DNA from: Dulcicalothrix desertica PCC 7102
GTDB lineage: Bacteria; Cyanobacteriota; Cyanobacteriia; Cyanobacteriales; Nostocaceae
Direction: 5' to 3'
Assembly: GCF_003991905.1 (NCBI RefSeq)
Contig: NZ_RSCL01000020.1
Coordinates: 1 to 64,000 of the forward strand
Length of the DNA: 64,000 nt
The notes under the pieces were generated by a model. The model had not been told where the DNA came from. It did not search any database and saw only the letters and a program-made list of their open reading frames with translations. Position numbers and translations under genes: made by a program. Shown here one piece after another: positions 45,894 through 55,994 of the stretch. Within the stretch, counting starts at the first letter, position 1, and every line of letters starts with the position of its first letter.

Positions 45894-48800
45894 GTGATGA
45901 AAAGTGACGAAGTAGAATTTCTGAATGGCGGTGGCGAGATGGGGGAGCGGATACGCTCATTTAATTGGGCAGCCACTCCGCTTGGTGACGTTAAAAACTT
46001 TCCTCAAAGCTTGCGGAGTGCCATCAGTATTTTGCTGCCTTCTAAATCGCAGATTGGGCTGTTCTGGGGTCAAGACTTTATTAAGTTATATAACGATGCT
46101 TTTAGTTCGGTGTTAGGTGTCAAGCATCCTTATGTATTGGGAACACCCGCGCGCTCATGCTGGAGCGAGATTTGGGAAACTTTAGAACCTTTGTTAAACG
46201 GTGTCGTCGAAACAGGTGAAGCGTTTTGGGCACAAGATTATTTATTTTTAATCGACCGTAGTGGCTATATTGAGGAAACTTATTTTGATATTTCTTACGA
46301 CCCTGTACGTGATGAAAGCGGTGGTGTAGGCGGTGTTTTCTGTATAGTGAGAGAAAATACTGGGCGGGTATTAGGTGACCGACGGTTGGAAACTTTACGT
46401 GATTTAGCAATTCAAACAGCACAAACTAATACAGCCGAGGCTGCGTGTGAGCAAGCAGCAGTTGTGTTGAGCCAAAATCCATTTGATATTAGTTTTGCAC
46501 TACTTTATTCATTAGATGCAGACGGTATCGCGCGGCGAGTTGGTGTAACTGGCATAGAACCAGATTTGCAATGCAGCCCATCTATAATAAACGTTGATGA
46601 TGCAGTATGGATGCAGTGGTCACTAGCCCAAGCGCTTAGTACTGGGCAACCACAAATTGTCACAGATTTGCAAACGCCTAAAGATGATGCAATTCCAAAT
46701 GTAGTATTAGGTAACGCAACGAGTCGTTGTAATACTGCAATGGTATTACCGTTAACGCGCGCTTCAGAACAGCGTCCGTTTGGATTTTTAATTACTGGCA
46801 TTAGTCCCTTCCGAAAGCTTGATGCTGCTTATAAAGACTTTTTGGAACTAGTAGCAAGTAGCATTACAACAGCAATAATTAACGCGCGCTCAAAAGAAGA
46901 AGAACGTCAAAGAGCCGAGGCACTTGCAGAACTAGACCGTGCGAAAACCAATTTTTTTAGCAATATTAGTCATGAATTTCGCACTCCCCTGACTTTAATA
47001 TTAGGACCGTTAGCACAAACTCTGGCTACAGCACCCGAACTTGGAAACGAACATCGTCAACAATTAGAAACTGTACAGCGCAATGGGCAGCGTTTACTAA
47101 AGCTTGTAAATACATTATTAGACTTTTCACGCATTGAAGCCAAGCGCGTTCAAATGAATTATGAACCAACAGATGTAGCATCCCTTACTGCTGAACTTGC
47201 TAGCTTGTTTCGCTCGACAATTGAGTATGCAGGAATACGATTAATTGTCAACTGTCCGACTTTACCAGAACCTGTATATGTAGACCGGGACTCATGGGAA
47301 AAAATAGTCTTAAATTTGCTCTCCAACGCTTTCAAATTTACATTCTCTGGAGAAATTGAAGTTTCGCTCTTGTGGGCGCCTACACAAGTTGAGTTAAAAG
47401 TACGTGATACCGGAATTGGCATTAAAGAGTCAGAATTATCACGCTTGTTTGAAAAATTCTATCGTGTGCAAGGGGCAAAAGGACGCAATACCGAAGGCTC
47501 AGGGATTGGATTATCATTAGTTCAAGAGTTAGTACATTTGCATGGTGGAACAATTGACGTTAGTAGTGTGGAGTGTAAAGGAACTTGTTTTACTGTCTCA
47601 ATTCCTACAAGTAATGCTCACATAAGCGAAAATCAAATTAAAACAAGTACAGCTAACTCTACCACCAATGCTAGCTCTTATGTAAAAGAAGCACTGCGCT
47701 GGCTACCAACTAAAGAAGAAAGTAATCAACATCTAGTTTCGTCAGTTTCAAATATTCCGAGAATTTTGCTTGCGGATGATAACGCTGATATGCGCGCGTA
47801 TATCCAACGACTTTTAGAACCTGAATATGAAGTTGAAACAGTAACTGATGGAAATGCGGCATTCTTAGCGGCGTTAAAATACCCACCAGATTTGGTACTT
47901 ACCGATGTAATGATGCCAAATTTGGATGGTTTTGGGTTACTTAAAGCGCTGCGACACAATCCGACAACCCGTGAAATTCCGATTATTCTCTTATCGGCAA
48001 GAGCTGGGGAAGAGTCTCGAATTGAGGGATTAAATGCAGGCGCCGATGATTATTTAGTAAAACCTTTTTCTGCACGCGAACTATTAGCAAGAGTCAAAGC
48101 TAATTTAGAATTGGGACAACTTCGGCTTGAAGGGCGGCGAATTAGCGAAGCACGCATGTTGTTAGCGTTAGAGTCTGCTGAGTTAGGCACTTGGGATTAT
48201 TATCCAATAACAGGCGTTCTAAATTGGGACGAGCGTTGTAAAGCAATGTTTGGTTTGGCGCCAGATGCTCTTGTAAATTACGACATATTCTTAGCTGGTT
48301 TGCATCCAGAAGACCGGGAGCGTACTGACAAAATAGTACAACAAGCGATGAATCCCAACGGTAACGGTAAATATGATATTGAGTATCGTACTATTGGCAT
48401 TCAAGATGACATTGAACGGTGGATAGCAGCAAAAGGGCAAGCCTACTTTAATCGTGAGGGAGAAGTAGTAAGATTTGTGGGAACGGTTCTTGATATTACC
48501 CAGAAAAAGCAAGCAGAAGTCGAGCGTGAACAGTTATTGAAGAGCGAACAAGCTGCACGCGAACAAGCCGAAGCCGCAAATCGAGTCAAAGATGAATTTT
48601 TAGCAGTATTATCTCATGAACTCAGAACACCACTCAACCCAATTTTGGGATGGCTGAGATTACTACAAACCAAAAAATTAGACTCCGCTAAAACTACTGA
48701 AGCCCTTGCAACTATCGAACGTAACGCAAAATTGCAATTAAGATTAGTTGAAGACTTGCTAGATATTTCTCGCATTATGCGTGGGAAATTATCCATGACT

Positions 48801-49265
48801 GTGGCGCCAACAAATTTAAAATCGATAATTATTAGTGCAACAGAAACAGTAAAGCTAGCAGCAGAAGCCAAACAAATTCAACTAGTATTACACCTTAATT
48901 CTATTGAATCAGTTTCAGGTGATGCAGCCCGTTTACAACAAATCGTCTGGAACCTGCTTACAAACGCCATAAAATTTACACCGAATGGTGGAAAAGTTAC
49001 TGTCACCTTACGCACCATTGGTAATTATGCCCAAATTCAAATTATTGATACAGGTAAGGGAATAAAACCAGACTTTTTGCCGTATATGTTTGAATATTTT
49101 CGCCAAGAAGACAGTTCCACTACTCGTAATTTTGGCGGGTTAGGACTTGGGTTAGCAATTGTGCGTCAATTAGTAGAACTGCATGGGGGAATAATTTGGG
49201 CAGAAAGTCCCGGAGAAAATCAAGGCGCCACCTTTACAGTGAAATTACCAATAGTAAAAAATTAA
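45894..49265 (+). CDS. Hybrid sensor histidine kinase with two kinase cores
   Basis: An 1123-residue soluble protein. Order: PAS-like sensor (15-155, with LFWGQDFIKLYNDAF), GAF (about 165-330), HisKA with H360 (SNISHEFRTPL), HATPase with N478 and the DTGIG box, receiver (623-740) with D671 and K723, PAS (about 750-872), second HisKA with H908 (AVLSHELRTPL), and a second HATPase with N1024 and GLGLGLAIV. No membrane segment, so it senses cytosolic or bound ligands. Two complete transmitter cores around one receiver imply an internal phosphorelay. The second Met may be the start. Confidence 0.92.
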   Translation: MMKSDEVEFLNGGGEMGERIRSFNWAATPLGDVKNFPQSLRSAISILLPSKSQIGLFWGQDFIKLYNDAFSSVLGVKHPYVLGTPARSCWSEIWETLEPLLNGVVETGEAFWAQDYLFLIDRSGYIEETYFDISYDPVRDESGGVGGVFCIVRENTGRVLGDRRLETLRDLAIQTAQTNTAEAACEQAAVVLSQNPFDISFALLYSLDADGIARRVGVTGIEPDLQCSPSIINVDDAVWMQWSLAQALSTGQPQIVTDLQTPKDDAIPNVVLGNATSRCNTAMVLPLTRASEQRPFGFLITGISPFRKLDAAYKDFLELVASSITTAIINARSKEEERQRAEALAELDRAKTNFFSNISHEFRTPLTLILGPLAQTLATAPELGNEHRQQLETVQRNGQRLLKLVNTLLDFSRIEAKRVQMNYEPTDVASLTAELASLFRSTIEYAGIRLIVNCPTLPEPVYVDRDSWEKIVLNLLSNAFKFTFSGEIEVSLLWAPTQVELKVRDTGIGIKESELSRLFEKFYRVQGAKGRNTEGSGIGLSLVQELVHLHGGTIDVSSVECKGTCFTVSIPTSNAHISENQIKTSTANSTTNASSYVKEALRWLPTKEESNQHLVSSVSNIPRILLADDNADMRAYIQRLLEPEYEVETVTDGNAAFLAALKYPPDLVLTDVMMPNLDGFGLLKALRHNPTTREIPIILLSARAGEESRIEGLNAGADDYLVKPFSARELLARVKANLELGQLRLEGRRISEARMLLALESAELGTWDYYPITGVLNWDERCKAMFGLAPDALVNYDIFLAGLHPEDRERTDKIVQQAMNPNGNGKYDIEYRTIGIQDDIERWIAAKGQAYFNREGEVVRFVGTVLDITQKKQAEVEREQLLKSEQAAREQAEAANRVKDEFLAVLSHELRTPLNPILGWLRLLQTKKLDSAKTTEALATIERNAKLQLRLVEDLLDISRIMRGKLSMTVAPTNLKSIIISATETVKLAAEAKQIQLVLHLNSIESVSGDAARLQQIVWNLLTNAIKFTPNGGKVTVTLRTIGNYAQIQIIDTGKGIKPDFLPYMFEYFRQEDSSTTRNFGGLGLGLAIVRQLVELHGGIIWAESPGENQGATFTVKLPIVKN

Positions 49266-49405
49266 ATTTTACTGAATACTTCATATCATTAAAACATAAT
49301 TTCTAGTCTCTGTGGTCAAAAAACATGACTAAAGTCATGGTAACAAAATGACTTTTGCCACAATTTTTCAATAACACTAGTTATGTATAGTGAGTAGTGT
49401 AAACT

Positions 49406-50128
49406 TTACTTTTGCTCGTCTATACTCTCAATACCCACTTCTCGTTCGCATTTATAGCCAGTTTGGCGCCAAGCGTCTAAATTTACATCTTTAAGATTTA
49501 TTACATTTGCACATTGTGGATGTTGAAAATGGCTCCATAGTGCCCAAGCAAAGCTGCGAATAATATCTAACGCAGTTTTGAAGGGTGATTCTTGGTTTCC
49601 GGGAACACCTTGCTCTTGCACAACGTCAAACTCTACCCAGATGCCATGCGCTCCAAAAATAATTTGTGCCATCCATTTGGCCCGGGGTAAATGACTGTGC
49701 GAGGTAATCAACTTGATTTTACGAGCCTTCCAACTCTCCAAAATAGGCAAACTGTAAAAAAAATTATCAAAAGTTGAATTTGCACACTTTTCTAGCCAAA
49801 TATTACTCAAAATGGCTCGTTTGCGCTTAAAAATCGACAAAATACATGGTTCTTGCGAGCCTTGCGAGATGAGAACCGGAATTTTAGCGTTTTTAGATGC
49901 AAAATCTGCGGCATAGACTTCGCGTGCAATGCTTCCACCTAACACAAAAGTGGCACTAACTGGCTTGGAAGATGAATTAATTAAGGTTATAGTGTTAAAA
50001 ACCAGCCAAATACAAAGGAGTAAGCATAAACTTAGCTTAAGTTTTTGTAAAAATTGCCACCTCAACAACCGAGGTCTACGGTTTGTGCGGGTGGATAATG
50101 TGTAACTTTTTGTTTTATTGTTTATCAT
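49406..50128 (-). CDS. YdcF/ElyC family (DUF218) protein
   Basis: A 240-residue protein with one N-terminal membrane helix (about 26-48: LKLSLCLLLCIWLVFNTITL) and a DUF218 domain: FVLGGSIAREVYAADFA, PVLISQGS, NTF-like NSTFDNFFYSLPIL and LITSHSHLPRAKWMAQIIFG. The family acts in the envelope and is linked to undecaprenyl-phosphate metabolism in ElyC. The start at 50128 is preferred because the basic region and helix then stand at the N-terminus; an in-frame ATG at 50179 adds 17 residues. It diverges from the protease gene. Confidence 0.8.
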   Translation of the reverse strand: MINNKTKSYTLSTRTNRRPRLLRWQFLQKLKLSLCLLLCIWLVFNTITLINSSSKPVSATFVLGGSIAREVYAADFASKNAKIPVLISQGSQEPCILSIFKRKRAILSNIWLEKCANSTFDNFFYSLPILESWKARKIKLITSHSHLPRAKWMAQIIFGAHGIWVEFDVVQEQGVPGNQESPFKTALDIIRSFAWALWSHFQHPQCANVINLKDVNLDAWRQTGYKCEREVGIESIDEQK

Positions 50129-50432
50129 AGAATTTAATGGAGTAATCTTTCTAAAAATTCCCACATTTAAAAGATTCAAGTGCTATCTTAGTAGACACAA
50201 GATTAGGTGCTTGGTACGTATATAAGGGTGTCATTTGATTCTAAGTTGCGTAGGGAGAGAATCGGCTCTATTAAGAAAGAATGTAGCAACAGTTACATCT
50301 GTTTTCCAAAATAAATTTCCGGTTAAATTTTCTTTCTTTGAGGAAGCAGAAACAGTATAAAGACTTTAATCGCTTCTTTAAAAAGCTAATTGCTAAACTG
50401 TCAACAACACATAATTATTTCAGCTAATATAC

Positions 50433-51779
50433 ATGAACCAATCTGCGAAACGTTACTCGCCGCTGCAAGTCGCTTTGATTGGTGGAGCAATTGCCTCCAC
50501 AGCTATGCTTTCTGTGTTTGGTCCGGCATGGTGTCGGTCGGTCAAAGCTGCGCTACAAGATAGTCCAAAAGCGATTGTTGACCAAGTATGGCAGCTAGTA
50601 AACCGTGAATATGTAGATGGCAAATTTAATCAACAAAATTGGGTAGCTATTCGCCAAGAATTGTTGAGCAAAAACTACTCTTCGCGTGACGAAGCATATG
50701 TTGCCATTCGCGGTGCTTTACAGAAGTTAAATGACCCCTACACTCGATTCTTGGATCCAAAGCAATATGAAGCCCTGACTAGTCAGACTTCGGGTGAAGT
50801 ATCTGGGATTGGTATCCGGATGGAGGTTAATAGTAAAACTAAGCGCTTGACGGTAGTTGAAGCCATCGAAAACTCACCAGCTTTGAGGGCAGGTGTTAAA
50901 CCTGGTGACCAAATTGTCGCAATTGACGGCAAACTGACGCAAAACATGAAGGTTGACGATGCCTCGAAGTTGATTCGTGGTAAAGCTGGAACACCAGTCA
51001 CCTTAAGATTATTACGTGACGGCAAAAGCGATTTTAATTTAAATTTAACACGAGCTACTATCGAAGTTCCAACTGTTCGCTACGCTTTACGTAATGAAGG
51101 TACTAAGCGTGTTGGTTATATTCGTCTACGTGAATTTAGTGCCCATGCTGGCGACCAAATGCGAAAAGCTATTCGTGACCTTAACACAAAAGGCGCCGAT
51201 AGTTACGTATTAGATTTACGTGGCAACCCAGGTGGTTTACTACAAGCGAGTATTGAAATCGCGCGCATGTGGATGGACAATGGTTCAATTGTTCGCACGG
51301 TAGACCGTGAAGGTGTAAGTGACGAAACCTTTAAAGCCAACCGTACAGCATTGACAAATTTACCTCTTGCTGTATTAATCGATGGGAATTCTGCCAGTGC
51401 TAGTGAAATTCTTACAGGCGCCCTTAAAGATAATAAGCGTGCGGTTGTAATTGGTTCTCAAAGTTTCGGTAAAGCTCTTGTACAATCTGTACACGAATTA
51501 GCAGATGGTTCAGGTGTCGCAATTACAATTGCCCACTACTACACACCACAAGGAACCGATATTAACCACAAAGGTATTACCCCAGATGTCAAAATTGACC
51601 TGAGTGAGTCACAGCAGCGCTACCTAGCATCAAATCCAGATTTATTAGGTACACAAAATGACCCTCAGTACGCTCGCGCGTTATCAGTACTAACCAGCAA
51701 TAACTTTGCAAAACCATCTCCACCAAATCAAACTTCACAAAGACCCGTCAACGGACGTGCAGTTGATTTGAAACTGTAA
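50433..51779 (+). CDS. Carboxyl-terminal processing protease (S41), CtpA-like
   Basis: A 448-residue protease. An N-terminal signal/anchor (about 14-40) is followed by a helical part, a PDZ domain (about 105-200) with GIGIRMEV and AGVKPGDQIVAIDG, and the S41 catalytic domain with LDLRGNPGGLL, the nucleophile Ser in GNSASASEIL and the general base Lys in GSQSFGKALVQ. Cyanobacterial Ctp proteases act in the periplasm or lumen; CtpA trims the D1 protein of photosystem II, while CtpB and CtpC have other roles. Which paralogue this is cannot be said from sequence alone. Confidence 0.9.
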   Translation: MNQSAKRYSPLQVALIGGAIASTAMLSVFGPAWCRSVKAALQDSPKAIVDQVWQLVNREYVDGKFNQQNWVAIRQELLSKNYSSRDEAYVAIRGALQKLNDPYTRFLDPKQYEALTSQTSGEVSGIGIRMEVNSKTKRLTVVEAIENSPALRAGVKPGDQIVAIDGKLTQNMKVDDASKLIRGKAGTPVTLRLLRDGKSDFNLNLTRATIEVPTVRYALRNEGTKRVGYIRLREFSAHAGDQMRKAIRDLNTKGADSYVLDLRGNPGGLLQASIEIARMWMDNGSIVRTVDREGVSDETFKANRTALTNLPLAVLIDGNSASASEILTGALKDNKRAVVIGSQSFGKALVQSVHELADGSGVAITIAHYYTPQGTDINHKGITPDVKIDLSESQQRYLASNPDLLGTQNDPQYARALSVLTSNNFAKPSPPNQTSQRPVNGRAVDLKL

Positions 51780-51784
51780 ACAAT

Positions 51785-51812
51785 GTAGAGACGTTACATG
51801 TAACGTCTCTAC
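51785..51812. repeat. Perfect 28-base palindrome, GTAGAGACGT family
   Basis: GTAGAGACGTTACA followed by its exact reverse complement, five bases after the ctp stop. It could serve as a transcript-end hairpin. Confidence 0.9.
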
Positions 51813-51902
51813 AAACAAAAATATCAATTTAGGATTTTGGATTGGGAATACTATGGACGTAAGTAGTAAGTAGTAAATCCCATTATTCAAAATCCTTATT
51901 TT

Positions 51903-52877
51903 ATGACTACAAAATCAAACGATACATTAAACAACAAACACATAAATTATTTGCCCAAAGTTTCTGTAGTTGTTCCAGTGTATAATGGTGAAGAAGATTT
52001 ACGCGAGCTAATACCTTGCTTACTGGCACAAACTTATCCATCAGAACTCGTAGAATATTTACTTGTAGACAATAACAGCAGCGACAATACCCTAAAATGT
52101 CTACAAACAGCGGCAGAACAGTGTCCGATTACAATACATCCATTCAGCGAAAATAAAATACAAAGCTCTTACGCAGCTAGAAATACAGGAATTCGTGCAG
52201 CAACTGGAGAAATAGTTGCTTTTACAGATGCTGACTGTCGTCCACAACCGCAATGGTTAGAGTTATTAGTACAACCATTCGTTAATCTTGATGTTGCCAT
52301 AGTAGCGGGTGAAGTTGCTGCACTCCCTGGCAAGACATTATTAGAAAGATTCGCCGACCGTCAAGAGACATTATCACAGAAACATACTTTAGCACATAAG
52401 TTTCGTCCTTACGGTCAAACGGCTAATTTAGCGATTCGACGTATTGCGCTACAAAAAGTCGGATTATTCCGTCCTTATTTAACGACAGGGGGTGATGCCG
52501 ATATTTGCTGGCGAATTCAACAAGAGTATATTGGTAAATTAGAATTTGCGCCTCTTGCTATCGTTCAACACCGTCATCGTACTACTTTAAAAGAACTTGC
52601 CTCGCAATGGCGCCGTTATGGACGTTCTAATCGCTACCTGCACGAATTGTACGGTATTGATTTAATGCGGGCAATAACGCTCTCTGAATGTGGCTACGGT
52701 TTGGTTCGTTGGATTGTTAAAGAAGTGCCCAAACTTAGTTTAAAAGCTGCTTTAGGTAAAGGAAGTGTGATTGATATATTAAGTACTCCTATTGGATTAT
52801 TTACTGCTAGAGCGCGCTATTACGGTCAAATGTCAGCGACTATGCCAGAAAAGGCCTCTGATATTGATTGGTTGTAA
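51903..52877 (+). CDS. Family 2 glycosyltransferase
   Basis: A 324-residue GT2 enzyme: VSVVVPVYNGEEDLRELIPC near 19-38, LLVDNNSSDNTL, the DxD-type motif FTDADCRPQPQW near 102-113, AARNTGIRAATGE, and GGDADICWRIQQEY as the catalytic-base region. The C-terminal portion (240-324) lacks clear membrane segments. It stands alone between the ctp palindrome and a tandem repeat array. Substrates unknown. The ATG follows TTATTTT without a clear ribosome-binding site. Confidence 0.87.
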   Translation: MTTKSNDTLNNKHINYLPKVSVVVPVYNGEEDLRELIPCLLAQTYPSELVEYLLVDNNSSDNTLKCLQTAAEQCPITIHPFSENKIQSSYAARNTGIRAATGEIVAFTDADCRPQPQWLELLVQPFVNLDVAIVAGEVAALPGKTLLERFADRQETLSQKHTLAHKFRPYGQTANLAIRRIALQKVGLFRPYLTTGGDADICWRIQQEYIGKLEFAPLAIVQHRHRTTLKELASQWRRYGRSNRYLHELYGIDLMRAITLSECGYGLVRWIVKEVPKLSLKAALGKGSVIDILSTPIGLFTARARYYGQMSATMPEKASDIDWL

Positions 52878-52878
52878 T

Positions 52879-53099
52879 AAAGAAACCGGGTTTCTATATG
52901 AAATCCTTGTTTCTATTGCAAGATACCGATAAAGAAACCGGGTTTCTAGCGCGAAATCTCTGTTTTGATTACAAGCTTGACAAAGAAACCGGGTTTCTAT
53001 ATGAAATCCTTGTTTCTATTGCAAGATACCGATAAAGAAACCGGGTTTCTAGCGTGAAATCTCTGTTTTGATTACAAGCTTGACAAAGAAACCCGGTTT
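52879..53099. repeat. Tandem 103-bp duplication built from AGAAACCGGGTTTCT palindromes
   Basis: Two units, 52879-52981 and 52982-53084, differ at one position (AGCGCGAAAT versus AGCGTGAAAT); a third unit begins at 53085 with AAAGAAACCCGGTTTCT. Each unit has two palindromes about 50 bases apart with distinct spacers (CCTTGTTTCTATTGCAAG and CTCTGTTTTGATTACAAG). So the short composite element seen elsewhere was duplicated recently. Confidence 0.95.
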
Positions 53100-53170
53100 C
53101 TATTGCGTTTCTGCACTGGCGCCATCAAATCGCGTTAAATTTAAGAAAAGTATGGGACAAGGATGAGTCA

Positions 53171-53866
53171 ATGTCAGCACAATTGTTACTGGTAGATGAT
53201 GAACCAGGATTGCGCGAAGCCGTGAAAGATTACTTAGAAGATAGTGGTTTCAGCGTTCAAGTTGCCAGTAATGCCCGTGAAGGGTGGGATTTGATGCAAC
53301 AAAATACACCAGATTTGCTAATCTCGGATATTATGATGCCACAAGTAGATGGCTATCAATTTCTGAAGCAAGTACGTGAAGACGCCCGTTTTAAATCATT
53401 ACCTGTAGTATTTTTAACAGCGAAAGGGATGACGGGCGACCGTATTCAAGGATATCAGGCAGGAGTAGATGCTTATTTACCCAAGCCGTTTGACCCCGAT
53501 GAATTGGTCGCTATTGTCGAAAATTTATTGATACGACGTACTCCCAGTACGCAGCAATCAGGAGATGATGGTGAAACGCCAGATATTGCCGAACTGGCGA
53601 AACAAATTGCTCAAATAAAAGCACTTTTAACCCAGAAAAATGCAATAGCGCAATCACCAGCACCATTTACCATCGATTTGACACCTAGAGAACAAAGTGT
53701 TTTAAATCTGGTTGCCGAAGGATTAATGAATAAAGAAATAGCTCGTCGTTTAGAAACAAGCGTTCGCAACGTCGAAAAATACGTTAGTCGTCTATTTAGT
53801 AAAACTGGTACAAATAGCCGTACTGAATTAGTACGTTTTGCACTCGAACACGGATTGGCAAAGTAG
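53171..53866 (+). CDS. Response regulator with LuxR-type HTH
   Basis: A 231-residue regulator: receiver 1-125 with D9-D10-E11, phospho-acceptor D53 (DLLISDIMMPQVDG), Thr in VVFLTAKG and K105 (AYLPKPFDPDEL); linker 126-165 with a Gln-rich helix; LuxR helix-turn-helix 169-231 (LTPREQSVLNLVAEGLMNKE, SVRNVEKYVSRLF). The receiver is of the PatA/OmpR-like kind in sequence while the output is NarL-like, a frequent cyanobacterial arrangement. AGGATGAG before the ATG is a possible ribosome-binding site. Its kinase is not evident nearby. Confidence 0.9.
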   Translation: MSAQLLLVDDEPGLREAVKDYLEDSGFSVQVASNAREGWDLMQQNTPDLLISDIMMPQVDGYQFLKQVREDARFKSLPVVFLTAKGMTGDRIQGYQAGVDAYLPKPFDPDELVAIVENLLIRRTPSTQQSGDDGETPDIAELAKQIAQIKALLTQKNAIAQSPAPFTIDLTPREQSVLNLVAEGLMNKEIARRLETSVRNVEKYVSRLFSKTGTNSRTELVRFALEHGLAK

Positions 53867-54407
53867 GAGTTACGGGGGGTGTCTAAAAATCCCCCTGTCT
53901 CCTAGTACAAAAATTTATGAAAATGTATTGCGGAGCGAAAAATTACCCTGGAATAATTTGGTTGTCAATCTGACCTTGTTTATAAGCAAGGAATGATTGG
54001 TTTAGTAGGCACCCAAGTATCTTGTGTAGTGCAATGGGTGAGGGCTACTGTAAACGTGACGACTTTTCTTCCGTTAAGAGCTTGTGAGGCAATCTACAAT
54101 TTCCGGCTGTTACTTAATCAAAGTGAAGCGCATCGGCCGCTTGTTTATCTCCAGAGAACACCTAAAAAAAAAATCCATTTAGTTAAAGGTTGTTCCTGCT
54201 GACCAATCGACGTGCCAAATAAAATTATAGGACTGCCTTTGAAAGCCTATACAGCATCGGAATAGAAGTTGTAGGGTTTTCGTTACATAAGCCGACTTGT
54301 GCATGTTGTGTACAAACTGTGAACATAGAGTATTGCTGGCAAACTTAAAAAAATTTACCTTTTTATCTATTCTATGAACGCTATACTTAGATTAAATTAT
54401 TTAAGTA
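53867..54407. other. Intergenic stretch without a supported gene
   Basis: Contains a short hairpin GGGGG-n11-CCCCC at about 53875-53895 just after the regulator stop, a likely transcript end. A 69-codon frame at 53993-54202 has no ribosome-binding site and is not called. Nothing else recognised. Confidence 0.5.
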
Positions 54408-54689
54408 TTATTGATTTGTTTCAGTAGAGTTACGTAAACGCATTAATTGACGACGCATTTGCGGAGAAGCCTTAAACTCGCTAACTTCATGAGCTTTAAC
54501 CGCCGTTTGCAAAGTCTGAATGAAATCATCTGACCCATCTACTAATGCTTCTAAAAGCACTTGTAGTAGTTGGTCGCGGTCGGAAAATAAACTTTTTTCC
54601 TCAACCAAACGAAACTTGAGATGGATTTCACATTCGTATACGCCAACTTCGACGCTATTAATTGGACGTGGTAACGGTTTCGAGTTCAT
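54408..54689 (-). CDS. Small regulator-like protein, resembles the Npun_R1517 heterocyst family
   Basis: A 93-residue soluble protein: MNSKPLPRPINSVEVGVYEC, IHLKFRLVEEKSLFSDRDQL, LQVLLEALVDGSDDF and KASPQMRRQLMRLRN. From memory this resembles a short conserved family of filamentous cyanobacteria annotated as Npun_R1517-type heterocyst-differentiation transcriptional regulators. I see no classical DNA-binding motif except a basic C-terminal helix. The 840-base region upstream is long for so small a gene and may hold developmental control sites. Confidence 0.6.
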   Translation of the reverse strand: MNSKPLPRPINSVEVGVYECEIHLKFRLVEEKSLFSDRDQLLQVLLEALVDGSDDFIQTLQTAVKAHEVSEFKASPQMRRQLMRLRNSTETNQ

Positions 54690-55532
54690 AATTTTCAGGA
54701 TTCCTTCGGTTGTTGGGTCAGTCGTTACTGGGGAGCAGCAGTTTAAATCGCTGCTATTAGCTATATCTTTTTTAAATCTCTCTAGTTTGAATTAAGAATT
54801 CTTGTTAGTCAATGCAATTTGTATCCCATGTTGCTCCTTTGTTTACTTTTTTTTGTACTTATACTCTTTTTTGTCTCTCAATTTACCCAGCTACCCCCAC
54901 TCCTATGCAATTTAGGTAAACCATAACTATTATTCAATTTTTATGATTCTATACAATGAAGTTTTTGTAAGAACTTGCTGGTGCTTTTTAAAGGTTTTTA
55001 CATCAACTTGATATTAACGTCAACAACAGTTTTTGTTTTTACCTTTAATGTGGTGTTTATACGTAAGTGATAACGCTGATTTTTTTTTGATAATGTCACG
55101 CTAGAGCCAACTGCATCATTACTACGTAAAAATACTAAATGTATGATTTGTTCATTGGAACGAAAATTGATAAGAATTGGGTAAAGAAACTAAGTGTTTT
55201 TGACAGTAAATAACTGCATCGGTATGAACGAAACTTTTTGTAGTCAGAAACCGGGTTTCTTTACCCACATCTTGTAATAAAAACAACGATTGTACATAGA
55301 AACCCGGTTTCTTAGGTTTCTAGCAGTAAATACTATTGCCGAATGACCACAACTAAAATACTCTAGTTCCCAAAAAAATAAAGAAATCAACACAAATCTA
55401 TTCTGTAGCCTCAAACACGAATGCTTTGCATCAACAAATATAGGGGCAAAGAGTTGGGGTGAGAGAGTCTACAATTATTTAGAGTGAAATTAACCCTTAA
55501 GAGAAAACATCCTCCCTATGGAAGACAACGCA
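54690..55532. other. Long AT-rich divergent intergenic region
   Basis: Lies between the divergently read small regulator gene and ndhM. It contains one composite palindromic element (55246-55312) and no supported reading frame. Promoters for both genes must lie here, but I cannot place them. Confidence 0.5.
55246..55312. repeat. Composite palindromic repeat element, 67 bp
   Basis: Starts with AGAAACCGGGTTTCT and ends with AGAAACCCGGTTTCT, the same end structure as the elements at 32269 and 52879, with an unrelated core. Confidence 0.85.
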
Positions 55533-55871
55533 ATGCTGCTTAAGTCAACAACCCGACACATCCGTATTTTTGCGGCAGAATTAGACGCATCTGGAGAATT
55601 GGTACCCAGCAGTCAAGTCTTAACGCTGGATGTTGACCCCGATAACGAATTTAATTGGAGCGAGGATGCCCTACAACAGGTTTATCGCAAATTCGACCAA
55701 TATGTCGAACAGAACGCAGGTAGTGACCTCACCGACTATAACCTCCGTCGCATCGGCTCAGATTTAGAACATTTAATCCGCTCACTTCTACAAAAAGGTG
55801 AAATAAGCTACAACCTGAATGCCCGTGTTGCTAACTACAGCATGGGTCTTCCCCGCGTTGAGGCACAATAG
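55533..55871 (+). CDS. ndhM: NAD(P)H-quinone oxidoreductase subunit M
   Basis: A 112-residue NdhM, an oxygenic-photosynthesis-specific subunit of the NDH-1 complex involved in cyclic electron flow and respiration in the thylakoid membrane. The sequence [60 protein letters not shown] and [11 protein letters not shown] is diagnostic. Homologues begin [11 protein letters not shown], so the ATG at 55533 was chosen over the one at 55518. It is monocistronic; an inverted repeat array follows the stop. Confidence 0.94.
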   Translation: MLLKSTTRHIRIFAAELDASGELVPSSQVLTLDVDPDNEFNWSEDALQQVYRKFDQYVEQNAGSDLTDYNLRRIGSDLEHLIRSLLQKGEISYNLNARVANYSMGLPRVEAQ

Positions 55872-55878
55872 AGTGGAA

Positions 55879-55979
55879 AGTGCTGAGTGCTGAGTGCTGA
55901 GTTGTAAGTTTTAAGTTATGAGTACACGTAGTAAGTTTTAACTTCGCTCCTCAACACTCAGCACTCAGCACTCAGCACT
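55879..55979. repeat. Inverted pair of GTGCTGA repeat tracts
   Basis: AGTGCTGAGTGCTGAGTGCT at 55879 faces CACTCAGCACTCAGCACTC at about 55956, about 50 bases apart, so the transcript after ndhM could fold into a long stem-loop. The same tract occurs inside recJ at 45327. Confidence 0.9.
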
Positions 55980-55994
55980 CATAACTCTTTAACT

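Noticed and set aside
52879-53099. Repeated GAAAC-containing units looking like a CRISPR array
   Set aside because: Spacers repeat with the units (103-base period), the repeat itself is palindromic and also occurs singly across the window, and no cas genes are present.
53993-54202. 69-codon plus-strand frame in an intergenic region
   Set aside because: No ribosome-binding site or domain, and a run of Lys from an A tract.
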